This document shows positions 1 to 8,042 of a DNA stretch of 64,000 nucleotides, one piece after another. Under the pieces are notes generated by a model that saw only the letters and a list, made by a program, of their open reading frames with translations, was not told the DNA's origin and did no database searches. The stretch's first letter is position 1. Each line of letters starts with the position of its first letter. The translations under genes were made by a program, and so were the position numbers. The stretch lies in contig NZ_KE383910.1 of assembly GCF_000422725.1 (NCBI RefSeq), positions 151,845 through 215,844 on the forward strand. The letters run 5' to 3'. This DNA is from Flavobacterium subsaxonicum WB 4.1-42 = DSM 21790. GTDB taxonomy: Bacteria > Bacteroidota > Bacteroidia > Flavobacteriales > Flavobacteriaceae.

Positions 1-65
1 ATCCTTGTAAACTGTAAACTGACCACTGCAAACTGACCACTGACCACTGCAAACTGCCTACTCTC
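1..65. repeat. Short direct repeats at the left edge
   Basis: Non-coding stretch made of repeated pieces of the type aaactgaccactgc. Related aactgtaaac strings occur in other intergenic gaps of this window (20.9 kb, 44.4 kb). No gene is seen here. Confidence 0.5.
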
Positions 66-779
66 CTAAACGTGTATTACTTCATCATCTATTAATAGCT
101 CTTCGCGGCGCATGCGCAGTAGTACCTGTGCTACGGCTACCACATCTTTTTCGCAGTAGGTAACAATGCGGTCGATGTCTTTTTCTACATGAAAAACATG
201 GCCTACCTGGCTGCCGTCTATATCGCCTTTTGGCGATGGTATACCCAATATTTTAGTAAGCAGCTTTAGCGATGTAAAACTTTTAAAGTCGCCAAACTTC
301 CAGAGTTCCATAGTGTCCAGGTGGGGTACTTCCCAAGGTTTTTTGCCAAAGAGGTTCAGCTTTGGGGGTATGGCCAGTTGGTTGATGATCATGCGGCGGG
401 CTATGAACGGAAAATCGAATTCCTTTGCATTGTGCCCGCACATAATGTGCTGTGGCTGGCTGAAATGGTTGTTGAGCAGGTTGCTGAAATCCTTCAGAAT
501 CTTAACCTCATCACCAAAAAAAGAGGTGACCCTAAAGTGGCGGATATCGCCTTTAAAGGTAAAATATCCTGCCGAAAGGCATACAATTTTACCAAACTCG
601 GCCCAGATGCCGGCGCGATCGTAAAACTCCTCGGCAGTAAAATCGTCTTTACGCTGGTATTGGGTTTTAAGGCTGTAAAGCTCGCGGGTTTCGGCGTCAA
701 GCAGCTCAAAACGCTCCTGCTCGGGCACGGTTTCTATATCTAAAAAGAGTATGTTCTCTAATCTTATTCTTTCGATCAT
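66..779 (-). CDS. 3'-5' exonuclease, PolB-like DEDDy family
   Basis: Predicted 237-residue cytoplasmic exonuclease of the ribonuclease H fold. The exonuclease motifs are visible: FLDIETV near the N-terminus (first Asp and Glu), HNAKEFDFPF in the middle (second Asp) and YCEKDVVA near the C-terminus (YxxxD, which makes it DEDDy). Such stand-alone domains, related to the proofreading domain of family B polymerases, are common in Bacteroidota; the natural substrate is unknown. The ATG at 779 (MIERIRLEN) is preferred over the one at 803, because the homologous region begins just after it. The gene stands alone, followed by the repeat-rich left edge. Confidence 0.8.
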   Translation of the reverse strand: MIERIRLENILFLDIETVPEQERFELLDAETRELYSLKTQYQRKDDFTAEEFYDRAGIWAEFGKIVCLSAGYFTFKGDIRHFRVTSFFGDEVKILKDFSNLLNNHFSQPQHIMCGHNAKEFDFPFIARRMIINQLAIPPKLNLFGKKPWEVPHLDTMELWKFGDFKSFTSLKLLTKILGIPSPKGDIDGSQVGHVFHVEKDIDRIVTYCEKDVVAVAQVLLRMRREELLIDDEVIHV

Positions 780-811
780 TATGGAGATTTTTTGTGGACG
801 CATTTTTTTGT

Positions 812-1003
812 CCTCTCCCCCAACCCCTCTCCGAAGGAGAGGGGGGCAGCTACACTAAAATGTCAGGGCAAAGCCTCTTAGTTATAAGTGAGATTGCTTC
901 GTCGTGCCTCCTCACAATGACGGTACCCGAGGGTGAAGCTTGCTCCCCTCTCGTTTGCTGCGCCAATTCGCTGTGCTCGTGGGGAAAGGGGTTGGGGCGA
1001 TGA
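812..1003. repeat. Dispersed intergenic repeat
   Basis: Contains ccctctccgaaggagaggg near 825-845 and the opposing ctcccctctc...ggggaaaggggttgggg near 944-1000, so the ends can pair. The middle (about 888-925) resembles the segment at 19.76-19.80 kb (gattgc, cgc/tcgtgcc, caatgac). Both look like copies of a non-coding element. A 69-codon open frame here has no protein-like features. Confidence 0.5.
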
Positions 1004-2191
1004 CTATTTTTTTGTCAGTGCCAGGCCATTGCCCTTGCCCTCTTTTGGTTTAAGTTTGCCCAGCATTTTGTAAGCCTCGTCTACATATACATAAAAATCG
1101 TTGCTGTGGGGGTCGGTTTCGGTTTGCAGGCCTTTTGTATGGCCCAGGCGCACAATAATAATGTTATCCTGCGGAATTACAATTACAAACTGGCCCAGGT
1201 GGCCGCGCATGTAGTACATTTTTTTGCCCAGGTAGTTGTTAAGCCACCAGCCGTAGCCATATTGCGGGGCATTAGCAAAGCGCGGGGTAACCATTTTAGC
1301 AACATCTACACTATCTAAAATTTGTTTGCCATTCCACTTGCCGTTATGCTCGAACAACTTGCCGAAACGCGCAAAATCGCGGGCGTTACTGCCCAGGCAG
1401 CAGTAGGCTTTTTCTATGCCATCTTCGTGGTCCAGCTGCCAAAGGGCTTCATGGTCGGCGCCCATAGGCTTCCAGAATTTATCCGACACATAATCGGCCA
1501 GGTGTTGGCCCGTAGCCTTAACCACTACCATAGCCAAGAGCTGTGTGGCGCCACTTTTATATTCAAACGCCTGCCCGGGCTCGTGCGTAATGGCAATGCC
1601 CAGCATGGTTTTTTCCAGCTCTTCGCCAAAATAAGCGCGGGTGGTTATAGAAAAGGCACTGCTATACGCCTCATCCCAGTCCATGCCCGTAGCCATGCTC
1701 GACAAGTCGCCCACCGTTAGCCTGGCGGCAAGCCCCTTGCTAAATTCAGGAAAGTAATCCCCCACCTTTTGGTCCAGGCTTTTAATTTTGCCCTCTTCAA
1801 TAGCCTTAAACATTGCGGCACTCACCACACTTTTAGCCATAGAGAACGAGTTGGATTTAGAGTCGGCGCCATAGCCATCATAGTAGCTTTCGTGCCAAAT
1901 ACTGTCGTTTTTAATAATAAGGTAGGCAACCGTTCCCAGCTCCTTATGCGTATCTTCCAGCCTTTTGGTTCCCGGTACTTTGTTATAACCGGCTGCCTGT
2001 GGCCACGGCTGCGGCGTGCCGCTTTTAACAACGCGATTGTCAAAATGGGTATAATCGTCCAGGTAGGCGGTAGTTTTGCCGTGCAGGTACACCACACGCA
2101 CAGCCTTAAGCAGGTAGTCTACATTAAAAACGTACAGCAAGGCAACCAGAACGGCTATAATGCCTATAAACCAAAGCAGGAACTTTTTCAT
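1004..2191 (-). CDS. Serine hydrolase, beta-lactamase class C-like
   Basis: Predicted 395-residue protein of the beta-lactamase/DD-peptidase-like serine hydrolase family. A single hydrophobic N-terminal segment (about residues 4-23) makes it either exported or membrane-anchored. The catalytic SxxK is SMAK near residue 117, a YKS triplet stands in the position of the family Tyr motif, and HLG near the C-terminus fits the third (HxG/KTG-like) motif. Members are usually esterases or peptidases rather than drug-resistance enzymes, and the substrate cannot be read from sequence. The start at 2191 (MKKFLLWF) gives a sensible export signal; the frame stays open to 2224. Confidence 0.78.
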   Translation of the reverse strand: MKKFLLWFIGIIAVLVALLYVFNVDYLLKAVRVVYLHGKTTAYLDDYTHFDNRVVKSGTPQPWPQAAGYNKVPGTKRLEDTHKELGTVAYLIIKNDSIWHESYYDGYGADSKSNSFSMAKSVVSAAMFKAIEEGKIKSLDQKVGDYFPEFSKGLAARLTVGDLSSMATGMDWDEAYSSAFSITTRAYFGEELEKTMLGIAITHEPGQAFEYKSGATQLLAMVVVKATGQHLADYVSDKFWKPMGADHEALWQLDHEDGIEKAYCCLGSNARDFARFGKLFEHNGKWNGKQILDSVDVAKMVTPRFANAPQYGYGWWLNNYLGKKMYYMRGHLGQFVIVIPQDNIIIVRLGHTKGLQTETDPHSNDFYVYVDEAYKMLGKLKPKEGKGNGLALTKK

Positions 2192-2227
2192 AAGAGTATG
2201 GTTAAGTGGTACGAATTTACACAAAAT

Positions 2228-2257
2228 TTGTTATGCTGTAATAACCCGCTATCTTTG
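2228..2257 (+). promoter_or_regulatory. Bacteroidota-type promoter
   Basis: TTG at 2228-2230, 19 bases, then TATCTTTG at 2250-2257. This matches the -33 TTG / -7 TAnnTTTG consensus for the main sigma factor of Bacteroidota. It ends 16 bases before the start codon of the deacetylase-like gene. Confidence 0.65.
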
Positions 2258-2273
2258 TATTTAAACGTTTTGC

Positions 2274-3173
2274 ATGCTACCCATAGCCTACCACCCTATT
2301 TACAAGCACCCATTGCCGGAAGGGCACCGTTTTCCGATGATAAAATACGAGCTGCTGCCCCAACAGTTATTGCTGGAAGGCACGGCTGCGGAGGCCGACT
2401 TTTTTTCGCCCGGCCTGCCCGACATGTCGCATGTACTGGCTATTCATAAAAAGGATTATGTGGATGATTTGCTTAACCTTACGCTCGACCCAAGGGCGGT
2501 ACGGAAGATTGGTTTTCCGCTTTCGGCAGAACTGGTAGAACGCGAGCTGCGTATTGCGCAGGGTACTATTTTGGGTGCCGAAAAGGCCCTGCAAACCGGC
2601 ATTGCCTTTAATATTGCCGGTGGCACGCACCATGCCTACAGCACCCACGGCGAGGCTTTTTGCCTGCTTAACGACCAGGCTATTGCGGCGCAGTATTTAT
2701 TGGATAAAAAGCTGGCTTCTAAAATATTGATAGTTGACCTTGATGTGCATCAGGGTAACGGTACTGCCGAGATATTTACCCACAACCCGCAGGTGTTTAC
2801 TTTTAGTATGCACGGCAAAACCAATTATCCGTTTAGAAAGGAGACATCCGACCTTGATATTGCCCTGCCGGATAATACGCCCGATAGTGAGTACCTAACT
2901 ATTTTGCAGGAAACGCTGCCTAAACTGATAGACAGCCACAAGCCCGACTTTATTTTTTACCTAAGCGGTGTTGATATTTTAACTACCGATAAACTGGGCA
3001 AGCTGGGCTGCACCCTAAGCGGCTGCAAACAGCGCGACGAAATGGTGCTAAACCTTGCGCACAAACTGGAAATACCGGTGCAGTGCAGTATGGGTGGTGG
3101 CTACAGCCCCGAGATTAAGGTTATTATCGAGGCGCATGCTAATACCTACAGGGTTGCGCGAGGGTTATATTAA
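2274..3173 (+). CDS. Histone deacetylase-like (AcuC/acetoin utilization) family protein
   Basis: A 299-residue zinc hydrolase of the arginase/deacetylase superfamily. Family motifs visible in order: GGTHHA (active-site histidines), DLDVHQGNG (zinc-binding Asp and His), SMHGKTNYPF, then YLSGVDIL (second zinc Asp region) and GGGYS close to the C-terminus. Bacterial members remove acetyl groups from proteins, polyamines or small molecules, and the substrate here is not known. It is divergent from the serine hydrolase and has its own promoter-like sequence just upstream. Length and motif order are complete. Confidence 0.85.
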   Translation: MLPIAYHPIYKHPLPEGHRFPMIKYELLPQQLLLEGTAAEADFFSPGLPDMSHVLAIHKKDYVDDLLNLTLDPRAVRKIGFPLSAELVERELRIAQGTILGAEKALQTGIAFNIAGGTHHAYSTHGEAFCLLNDQAIAAQYLLDKKLASKILIVDLDVHQGNGTAEIFTHNPQVFTFSMHGKTNYPFRKETSDLDIALPDNTPDSEYLTILQETLPKLIDSHKPDFIFYLSGVDILTTDKLGKLGCTLSGCKQRDEMVLNLAHKLEIPVQCSMGGGYSPEIKVIIEAHANTYRVARGLY

Positions 3174-3176
3174 TCC

Positions 3177-3202
3177 TTTCTTTTGTTTTGAAACAAAAGA
3201 AA
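3177..3202. terminator. Palindrome after the deacetylase-like gene
   Basis: Perfect inverted repeat with 12-base arms (3177-3188 and 3191-3202) and a 2-base loop. It starts 3 bases after the stop codon. It is AT-rich with T-rich and A-rich arms, so it could end transcription from either side, though it lacks the GC-rich stem of a classical terminator. Confidence 0.45.
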
Positions 3203-3298
3203 CAATCCCGATAGCTGTCGGAGTAAGATTATAATTATTATATAGAATTTTATACACCTTCTATCCAACTCAAATACGATATAGTGGCCAGCAAGTTT

Positions 3299-3448
3299 AT
3301 GACTGGCATAGAGAGCCACCACAAGCGCAATGCATCTACATCATTAAGTAATAACTTAGGACTGGTTGGTGCCGTGTTGCAAATTATTATTGCCATAATT
3401 ATTATTGTTGGCGCGGTACTGCATTGGATTGGAGGGGTTACAAAATAA
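3299..3448 (+). CDS. Possible small membrane protein or gene remnant
   Basis: A 49-codon open frame beginning MTGIESHHKRN and ending with one strongly hydrophobic helix rich in Ile and Val, then HWIGGVTK. The frame stays open upstream of the ATG to about 3227 without another start, so this may be the tail of a lost longer gene. No ribosome-binding or promoter pattern was recognised, and I do not recognise a family. Confidence 0.25.
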   Translation: MTGIESHHKRNASTSLSNNLGLVGAVLQIIIAIIIIVGAVLHWIGGVTK

Positions 3449-3490
3449 TAGGATAAACATTGCTGTTTATCTTATTATTTTAATGACTTT

Positions 3491-3919
3491 TTAGAAAGCT
3501 CCTCTTTCTGTATTTATAATTTCATTAGTATTACTATCATAAGTCACAACCAAAGTTGAATTTGACCTTGTATTGATAAAATAAAACTTAAAATTAATTT
3601 TATTCTTTTCAAAATTATATAATACTACCTTATTATTCTTTTCATCACTCGTACTATTCAAATTAATTTCAAAATCGGTTTTTATTACATTTAGTGTTTT
3701 GTCACATGCAATAGGTATTTTTTTGCATTCACCAAATTTATTAGTGGAATCATATATATAAATCTCTTTTTCTGGCCTTTCGCAAAGTCGATAAAAATTA
3801 TCAAATTCTTTAGATTTCAATATCTTTATAACCGCTTGACAATTGCTACCACCTGTATTTTTTGATTTACATGCCAAAGCAAGTAACAGCAAAATAAGTA
3901 ATAAATTAAATTTTTTCAT
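3491..3919 (-). CDS. Hypothetical lipoprotein next to an RHS remnant
   Basis: A 142-residue protein with a lipoprotein signal (hydrophobic stretch ending LALAC, Cys at residue 17), so probably anchored in the periplasm or outer membrane. The rest is AT-rich in codon use, has several further Cys residues and matches no family I recognise. Its ATG overlaps by one base the stop codon of a 49-codon frame that follows an RHS core fragment, which suggests coupled translation. Genes placed like this after RHS tips are often immunity proteins; that role is inferred from position only. Confidence 0.6.
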   Translation of the reverse strand: MKKFNLLLILLLLALACKSKNTGGSNCQAVIKILKSKEFDNFYRLCERPEKEIYIYDSTNKFGECKKIPIACDKTLNVIKTDFEINLNSTSDEKNNKVVLYNFEKNKINFKFYFINTRSNSTLVVTYDSNTNEIINTERGAF

Positions 3920-4068
3920 TAATTTTTTAGATTTTTTGGAAGATTTTTCTTTTTCGCTTCTTCAGCACTTCCAGCTGAACCTATATTTTCTGGTAAACTA
4001 GGCACTACGCCATTTTTAGTCTTCTCTTTAATGATTGATTTTTGAGTATCAGTATTATATTTATCCAT
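3919..4068 (-). CDS. Small frame downstream of RHS core (possible RHS tip remnant)
   Basis: A 49-codon frame (start MDKYNTDTQ, end LPKNLKN) directly upstream of the lipoprotein gene, sharing one base (TAATG). It is rich in Lys, Asn and Ser and has no recognisable domain. It lies in a different frame from the RHS core fragment just before it, as if the variable C-terminus had been cut off by a frameshift or recombination. It could be translated from its own ATG or simply be debris. Confidence 0.35.
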   Translation of the reverse strand: MDKYNTDTQKSIIKEKTKNGVVPSLPENIGSAGSAEEAKKKNLPKNLKN

Positions 4069-4210
4069 TGGATTGGGATATATAGTATTTATCTGCTAAC
4101 GGGTCAACATTCATCCACCTTCCTATTGCAGGGTCATAATTACGTGCGCCGTAGTCGTACATGTTAAGCCCCAGCTCGTCTTGCAGCTCCTTGCCGTTGT
4201 ACTTATATTT
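4061..4210 (-). pseudogene. Fragment of RHS repeat-associated core
   Basis: The minus strand encodes KYKYNGKELQDE, then MYDYGARNYDPAIGRW and MNVDPLADKY, the diagnostic end of the RHS/YD-repeat core that precedes a variable toxin tip. A TAG lies directly before this stretch (4211-4213) and a TAA follows nine codons after DPLADKY. Only about 50 codons remain of a protein normally over a thousand residues long. This is a relic of a polymorphic-toxin gene, perhaps left after tip exchange. Nothing else of the RHS shell is seen in the adjacent 270 bases. Confidence 0.8.
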
Positions 4211-4213
4211 CTA

Positions 4214-4484
4214 CATAGCTTGTACTCGAAGCTATCTGTACATTGCAAGCCTTTACATCTGATTATTTATTCAGCCTAAGGCATTAAACCAGTTGTACTC
4301 CATTTTGTTTATCCTGTTTAAAAATATAAAAATGTCCTTTCGCCTGTGGTGCGCGAATTTTCAAATTCATCAAAATTGTTTTCCATTTTCTGTTGGTGTT
4401 TGGTGCCGGCCAATTTAGGATATTTTTAACAAGTAGCGCATTAATAATAACCATATTGTATTTTTACACCAAATTTTATAGCTT
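4214..4484. other. Non-coding gap upstream of the HD gene
   Basis: AT-rich sequence with no open frame that looks like protein. It may contain eroded RHS-gene DNA next to the fragment at 4061-4210. A perfect promoter match was not found; tattgtattttta near 4454 is only a weak -7 candidate for the following gene. Confidence 0.4.
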
Positions 4485-5138
4485 ATGCAGGCATCATCTC
4501 TTATAGAAAACACTAAAAATTTTGTGCAACAACAACTTGCGGGTGCCGAGGGTGGCCACGACTGGTTTCATATTCTGCGGGTGTATAACAATGCCCTGCT
4601 TATTGCCAGGGGCGAAGACTGTAACCTTACGGTGGTTGAACTGGGTGCGCTTTTGCACGATGTAGCCGACAGTAAATTTTATGATGGCGATGAAACTGTT
4701 GGGCCCCGCCTTGCATGGGAGTTTCTGGAAGGCCAACAGGTGCCGGAGGAGATTATTATTAAGGTGGTTAATATTATAGAGAACACATCGTTTAAGGGTG
4801 GCAATTTTGAGAAGAAGTACCATTCGACAGAGCTGGATATTGTTCAGGATGCCGACAGGCTCGATGCCATTGGTGCCATTGGCATTGCGCGTACCTTTAA
4901 TTACGGTGGCTTTAAAAACCGCCCCATGTACGACCCCGCCATTGCCCCTAACCTGAACATGACCAAAGAAGAATACAAGGCCAGCACGGCACCTACGCTT
5001 AACCATTTTTACGAGAAACTGCTGCTGCTTAAAAACACCATGAACACCGCCACCGGTAAACAGATAGCACAGGGCCGCCATGCCTATATGGAAGGTTTTC
5101 TGTCGCAATTTTATGCCGAGTGGGATGGGGAGAAATAG
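4485..5138 (+). CDS. HD-domain phosphohydrolase (YedJ-like)
   Basis: A 217-residue cytoplasmic HD-superfamily protein. Metal-binding motifs are visible: GHDWFHILRV near residue 24, the HD pair in LLHDVADSKF near residue 57, and QDADRLDAIGAIGIAR near residue 120. This pattern matches the YedJ/YpgQ type, some members of which hydrolyse nucleotides, but the substrate here is unknown. It is a single-gene unit between non-coding stretches. Confidence 0.8.
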   Translation: MQASSLIENTKNFVQQQLAGAEGGHDWFHILRVYNNALLIARGEDCNLTVVELGALLHDVADSKFYDGDETVGPRLAWEFLEGQQVPEEIIIKVVNIIENTSFKGGNFEKKYHSTELDIVQDADRLDAIGAIGIARTFNYGGFKNRPMYDPAIAPNLNMTKEEYKASTAPTLNHFYEKLLLLKNTMNTATGKQIAQGRHAYMEGFLSQFYAEWDGEK

Positions 5139-5196
5139 TGGTGTTGAGCTACTTATTTTGCTTATTTTTAGTCTATTACGAGTTAGCAAACAGCTT

Positions 5197-5264
5197 CTGC
5201 AAGGTTTTCAGGAACCTTGTAGGTGTTAAATTTAAACCTACAAGGTCTTGAAGACCTTGCAGGT
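5197..5264. repeat. Two REP palindromes (remote copies)
   Basis: Two hairpins of the same family as those around the RAYT gene at 15 kb: 5197-5224 (ctgcaaggtt...aaccttgtag) and 5234-5264 (acctacaaggtcttg...agaccttgcaggt). They are separated by 9 bases. They show that the REP family has spread about 10 kb from its transposase. Confidence 0.8.
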
Positions 5265-5314
5265 GGAGCCACTGTTATTGTAAGCATTGGGGTTTTTAAG
5301 CTAAAGCTTCATTA

Positions 5315-5436
5315 ATTCATGTCATTTCGACGAAGGAGAAATCTCAATTAGTGTTAGAGATTTCTCCTTCGTCAAAATGGAAAACATGTAAATCAGCGAT
5401 TGCGTAGCATCCGTGTCATCCGCGTTCTATTACGCG
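5315..5436. repeat. Inverted repeat and dispersed 43-base repeat
   Basis: An inverted repeat with arms gaaggagaaatctc and gagatttctccttc (about 5333-5372) is followed by a 43-base element (5390-5432) that recurs in reverse orientation at 60882-60924 with three mismatches. No gene is present between the HD gene and the next minus-strand gene. Confidence 0.65.
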
Positions 5437-6921
5437 CTACTTCATCAAATCTAAAGTAACCTCATAGGCCATTCGTTTTTCGGTTTGGGCCAGCAGCCAT
5501 CCTAAAAAGCTCAGTACAAATATATCCTGCGATGTACTTGTGTCTATCATAGCCTTAACATACTGTTTAAAAGCAGGTTGTGCAGCAATTTCAGGCTTTA
5601 AGATGTAGCGTTCTACTAACAGCGCGTAGTTAAGAACGCGGTCTTCTTTAACCTCAACCAGGTATTTTTTGTAGCGCCGCTTAAAGCTTTTCATTCTCGA
5701 TAGCGCCAGTTCGGTATTTTCAAACTGGGTGTGCATTAATATCTCCAACAGGCTTTTACGGATGGCCCACAGCATGCCCAGCTTTTTTTCGTACCAGCTG
5801 TCGGTATGGGTAAACTGCGCCATGTATTTTAACGAGGTTCGGTCGCTTTGCTGCACCAGAAACATAACAAGGCAAATGCGCAGGTCGTTAACATCTACCG
5901 GGTCGGCTTTTTTGGGGGCGGCCTTCAGGGTCTGCTCGGCAAGATGGATGGCGATACCCCCATCGCCCGAAAAATTTTTGTTGAGTGCCACCAGCAAATT
6001 ATGCCTTATTGTAAAGCGCGAAAAGTAGCGTTTGTTTTGTTTTTGCATCTGCTCCTGCATCTGGGCCAAATAGGCTTCACTTTCTGCGAATCTCAGAGTC
6101 CGAAAGTGAAAATTTGCCATAAAATAGAGTATGTAAATGTGGTAGTACAACTGGTTGTCGGCATGCTCTTGTTTACTGCTTATAAAGTCGAAACTTTTTT
6201 GAACAAAGGGCTCCACCAGGGTAAAATTAAAGTTAATGGCAGCATACTCGTTGGCTATAAACAGTATCTGGTACAGCGACTTGAAGGTAAGCACCTCATC
6301 TAACGACACTCCTAAAGAGCTCATAGTCTGCACTATAAACGCCCTAAAATCAATCACTTTACCCTTAAGCTGAATCTCGGCTAACTCCCTGCGCAGCAAT
6401 GCATAAGCCAGGTTTAGCTGCTCTTCGCGGTGCAGGCGCTCTTTGTTAGCCCTAAACTTTTCGATAACAAGGTTAAGGTCGGTTGCCGGGCTAAGGTGGG
6501 CGTACTGTATTTGGGTATGGTATACCTCATTCAGCAGGCTAAACTGCTCAATACCAATCGCTTTAGCTTCGGCTTTAGCCAGGCATTTAAAGGCGGTTTT
6601 GGTTAATTTATGCTCTAAAAAGAACCGGCTAACCACCAGTAGTCGCAGTATTTCGTTAGCCTCGCTGGTGTTGTTCTCGAAGGTGCGGTTGGCCATAAAC
6701 TCCACAAGGTTATCGTAAAGCCGCTTGCGCAGGGCATGGTAGGCATCGCTATTTTTATCTGAATATAAATTATTTAAACCATTTATATCGTCAGTTTCTA
6801 ACAATTTAAACAGCTTGGTGTTTTTAGTGTCAGTACGGGTATTTTTAGTGCGTAAGTAACTTATAAATGCTTTATTATCATTGGTATTCATAACGTTAAT
6901 AATCTCGGTAATGGCATTCAT
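5437..6921 (-). CDS. Hypothetical helical-repeat protein
   Basis: A 494-residue protein with no signal peptide and no membrane segment. The sequence is almost entirely amphipathic helices with Leu/Ala/Tyr spacing, as in degenerate TPR-type superhelices (for example residues 150-320 with repeated AYALLRRELAE-like units). No catalytic motif is visible. The start at 6921 (MNAITEII) is preferred over 6951, which would add a hydrophobic decapeptide. It is divergent from the YiaAB gene. I do not recognise a named family; a scaffold role would be a guess. Confidence 0.65.
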   Translation of the reverse strand: MNAITEIINVMNTNDNKAFISYLRTKNTRTDTKNTKLFKLLETDDINGLNNLYSDKNSDAYHALRKRLYDNLVEFMANRTFENNTSEANEILRLLVVSRFFLEHKLTKTAFKCLAKAEAKAIGIEQFSLLNEVYHTQIQYAHLSPATDLNLVIEKFRANKERLHREEQLNLAYALLRRELAEIQLKGKVIDFRAFIVQTMSSLGVSLDEVLTFKSLYQILFIANEYAAINFNFTLVEPFVQKSFDFISSKQEHADNQLYYHIYILYFMANFHFRTLRFAESEAYLAQMQEQMQKQNKRYFSRFTIRHNLLVALNKNFSGDGGIAIHLAEQTLKAAPKKADPVDVNDLRICLVMFLVQQSDRTSLKYMAQFTHTDSWYEKKLGMLWAIRKSLLEILMHTQFENTELALSRMKSFKRRYKKYLVEVKEDRVLNYALLVERYILKPEIAAQPAFKQYVKAMIDTSTSQDIFVLSFLGWLLAQTEKRMAYEVTLDLMK

Positions 6922-7046
6922 AAGTACATTTTTTAGAATGTAAAAATACAAATATTACATTTTATATCGTCAGTTTTATACCGAATATAGTTTTTACAGC
7001 ATTGCTTTTTGGCGGAGATTTGCCTTATAATTTAAAAACAAAAATT

Positions 7047-7520
7047 ATGGAACCGCTAAAAACAAATGAAGTGAACAACACTTTCGAAACCAAAAAAGAA
7101 ACGAAACTAAATGGGGCAAACCCCTTAAAACCAAGTAATGCCTTTGTGGGCGCCGCATGGATGGCACTGCTTATAGGTATGGCTGCCTTTTGTATAGGGC
7201 TTTTTAATGCCGAAATGCAGCTTAACGAAAAAGGCTACTACTTTACCATATTGCTTTTTGGGCTGTTCTCTGTAATATCTGTACAGAAAAGCGTGAGGGA
7301 CAGGCTGGAAGGCATTGCTGTAACCGATATATACTATGGCCTGAGCTGGTTTAGTACGGTGGCATCGGTTGTGTTACTGATAGTTGGCCTTTGGAATGCC
7401 AACATGCTGCTGAGTGAAAAGGGCTTCTTTGGCATGTCTTTCGCCCTGAGCCTGTTTGCCTCTATAGCCGTGCAAAAAAACACGCGAGACCTTAAACAAT
7501 TTACCGATAACAACTTATAA
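7047..7520 (+). CDS. YiaA/YiaB-family inner membrane protein
   Basis: A 157-residue membrane protein with four hydrophobic helices arranged as two copies of the YiaAB two-helix unit. The copies share the pattern G-L-x-N-A-x-M-x-L-x-E-K-G followed by VQK(S/N)xRD (GLFNAEMQLNEKGYY and GLWNANMLLSEKGFF). The function of the family is unknown. The first 35 residues are polar and cytoplasmic. The ATG at 7047 (MEPLKTNE) is chosen over the upstream frame extension. A terminator follows. Confidence 0.85.
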   Translation: MEPLKTNEVNNTFETKKETKLNGANPLKPSNAFVGAAWMALLIGMAAFCIGLFNAEMQLNEKGYYFTILLFGLFSVISVQKSVRDRLEGIAVTDIYYGLSWFSTVASVVLLIVGLWNANMLLSEKGFFGMSFALSLFASIAVQKNTRDLKQFTDNNL

Positions 7521-7534
7521 AACGCTTAGCGGAT

Positions 7535-7576
7535 GCCCCGTGGCTGCCTTTCCGGTGGTTGCGGGGTTTTTATTTT
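7535..7576 (+). terminator. Rho-independent terminator of the YiaAB gene
   Basis: GCCCCG at 7535-7540 pairs with GCGGGGT at 7561-7567. The interior can extend through G-U pairs, and a T-rich run follows at 7567-7576. It begins 15 bases after the stop codon. Confidence 0.75.
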
Positions 7577-7742
7577 TAATATGCAACAAACCCTTGTTAT
7601 TACTGATAATTATTCAGGTATTTAGTTAATTGAATAGATTTAATTATGCAAATTTTATGTTAAAGTTATAATTCTGTTAACAGGCAGATAATTTTTTTTA
7701 TAGCTTTAGATAAATATCCAACCACTTAATTACTATTTGATT

Positions 7743-8039
7743 ATGAAAAAAATCTTACTACTATCCCTACTTGGGATAAGCTTGTATGCATGCTCTAATG
7801 AAGAAGCTGCGGATACTGCCGTAAGCCAAAAAACAGTAGCCGAACCGGTAGCTGCACCACTACAACCGGAAGTTACTGCCATTTTAAACAGGTACATTGT
7901 AAATCAGGGGTCATCGGGCAACGATGAAGCCACAAAAACCTTTGCTGCCGATGCCAAAATTTATTTAACCGATAAAGGTATTGCAACAACGGGACTAAAT
8001 GATTCTGAGGTTATTAACTTGTTTTTAAGCAACATATAA
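7743..8039 (+). CDS. Small hypothetical lipoprotein
   Basis: A 98-residue protein with a type II signal (MKKILLLSLLGISLYAC, Cys at 17). The mature part is acidic and Ala/Val-rich at first, then has a short segment that may fold. No family recognised. It ends three bases before the ATG of the next secreted protein, so the two are probably co-transcribed. The ATG at 7743 is used; the frame can also open at a TTG at 7737. Confidence 0.65.
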   Translation: MKKILLLSLLGISLYACSNEEAADTAVSQKTVAEPVAAPLQPEVTAILNRYIVNQGSSGNDEATKTFAADAKIYLTDKGIATTGLNDSEVINLFLSNI

Positions 8040-8042
8040 GCC

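Noticed and set aside
794..1003. A 69-codon frame between the exonuclease and hydrolase genes
   Set aside because: It covers a repeat element with pairing ends; no protein-like features.
4494..5189. A 231-codon frame antisense to the HD gene
   Set aside because: The plus strand shows clear HD motifs; the minus frame has no motif and random-looking composition.
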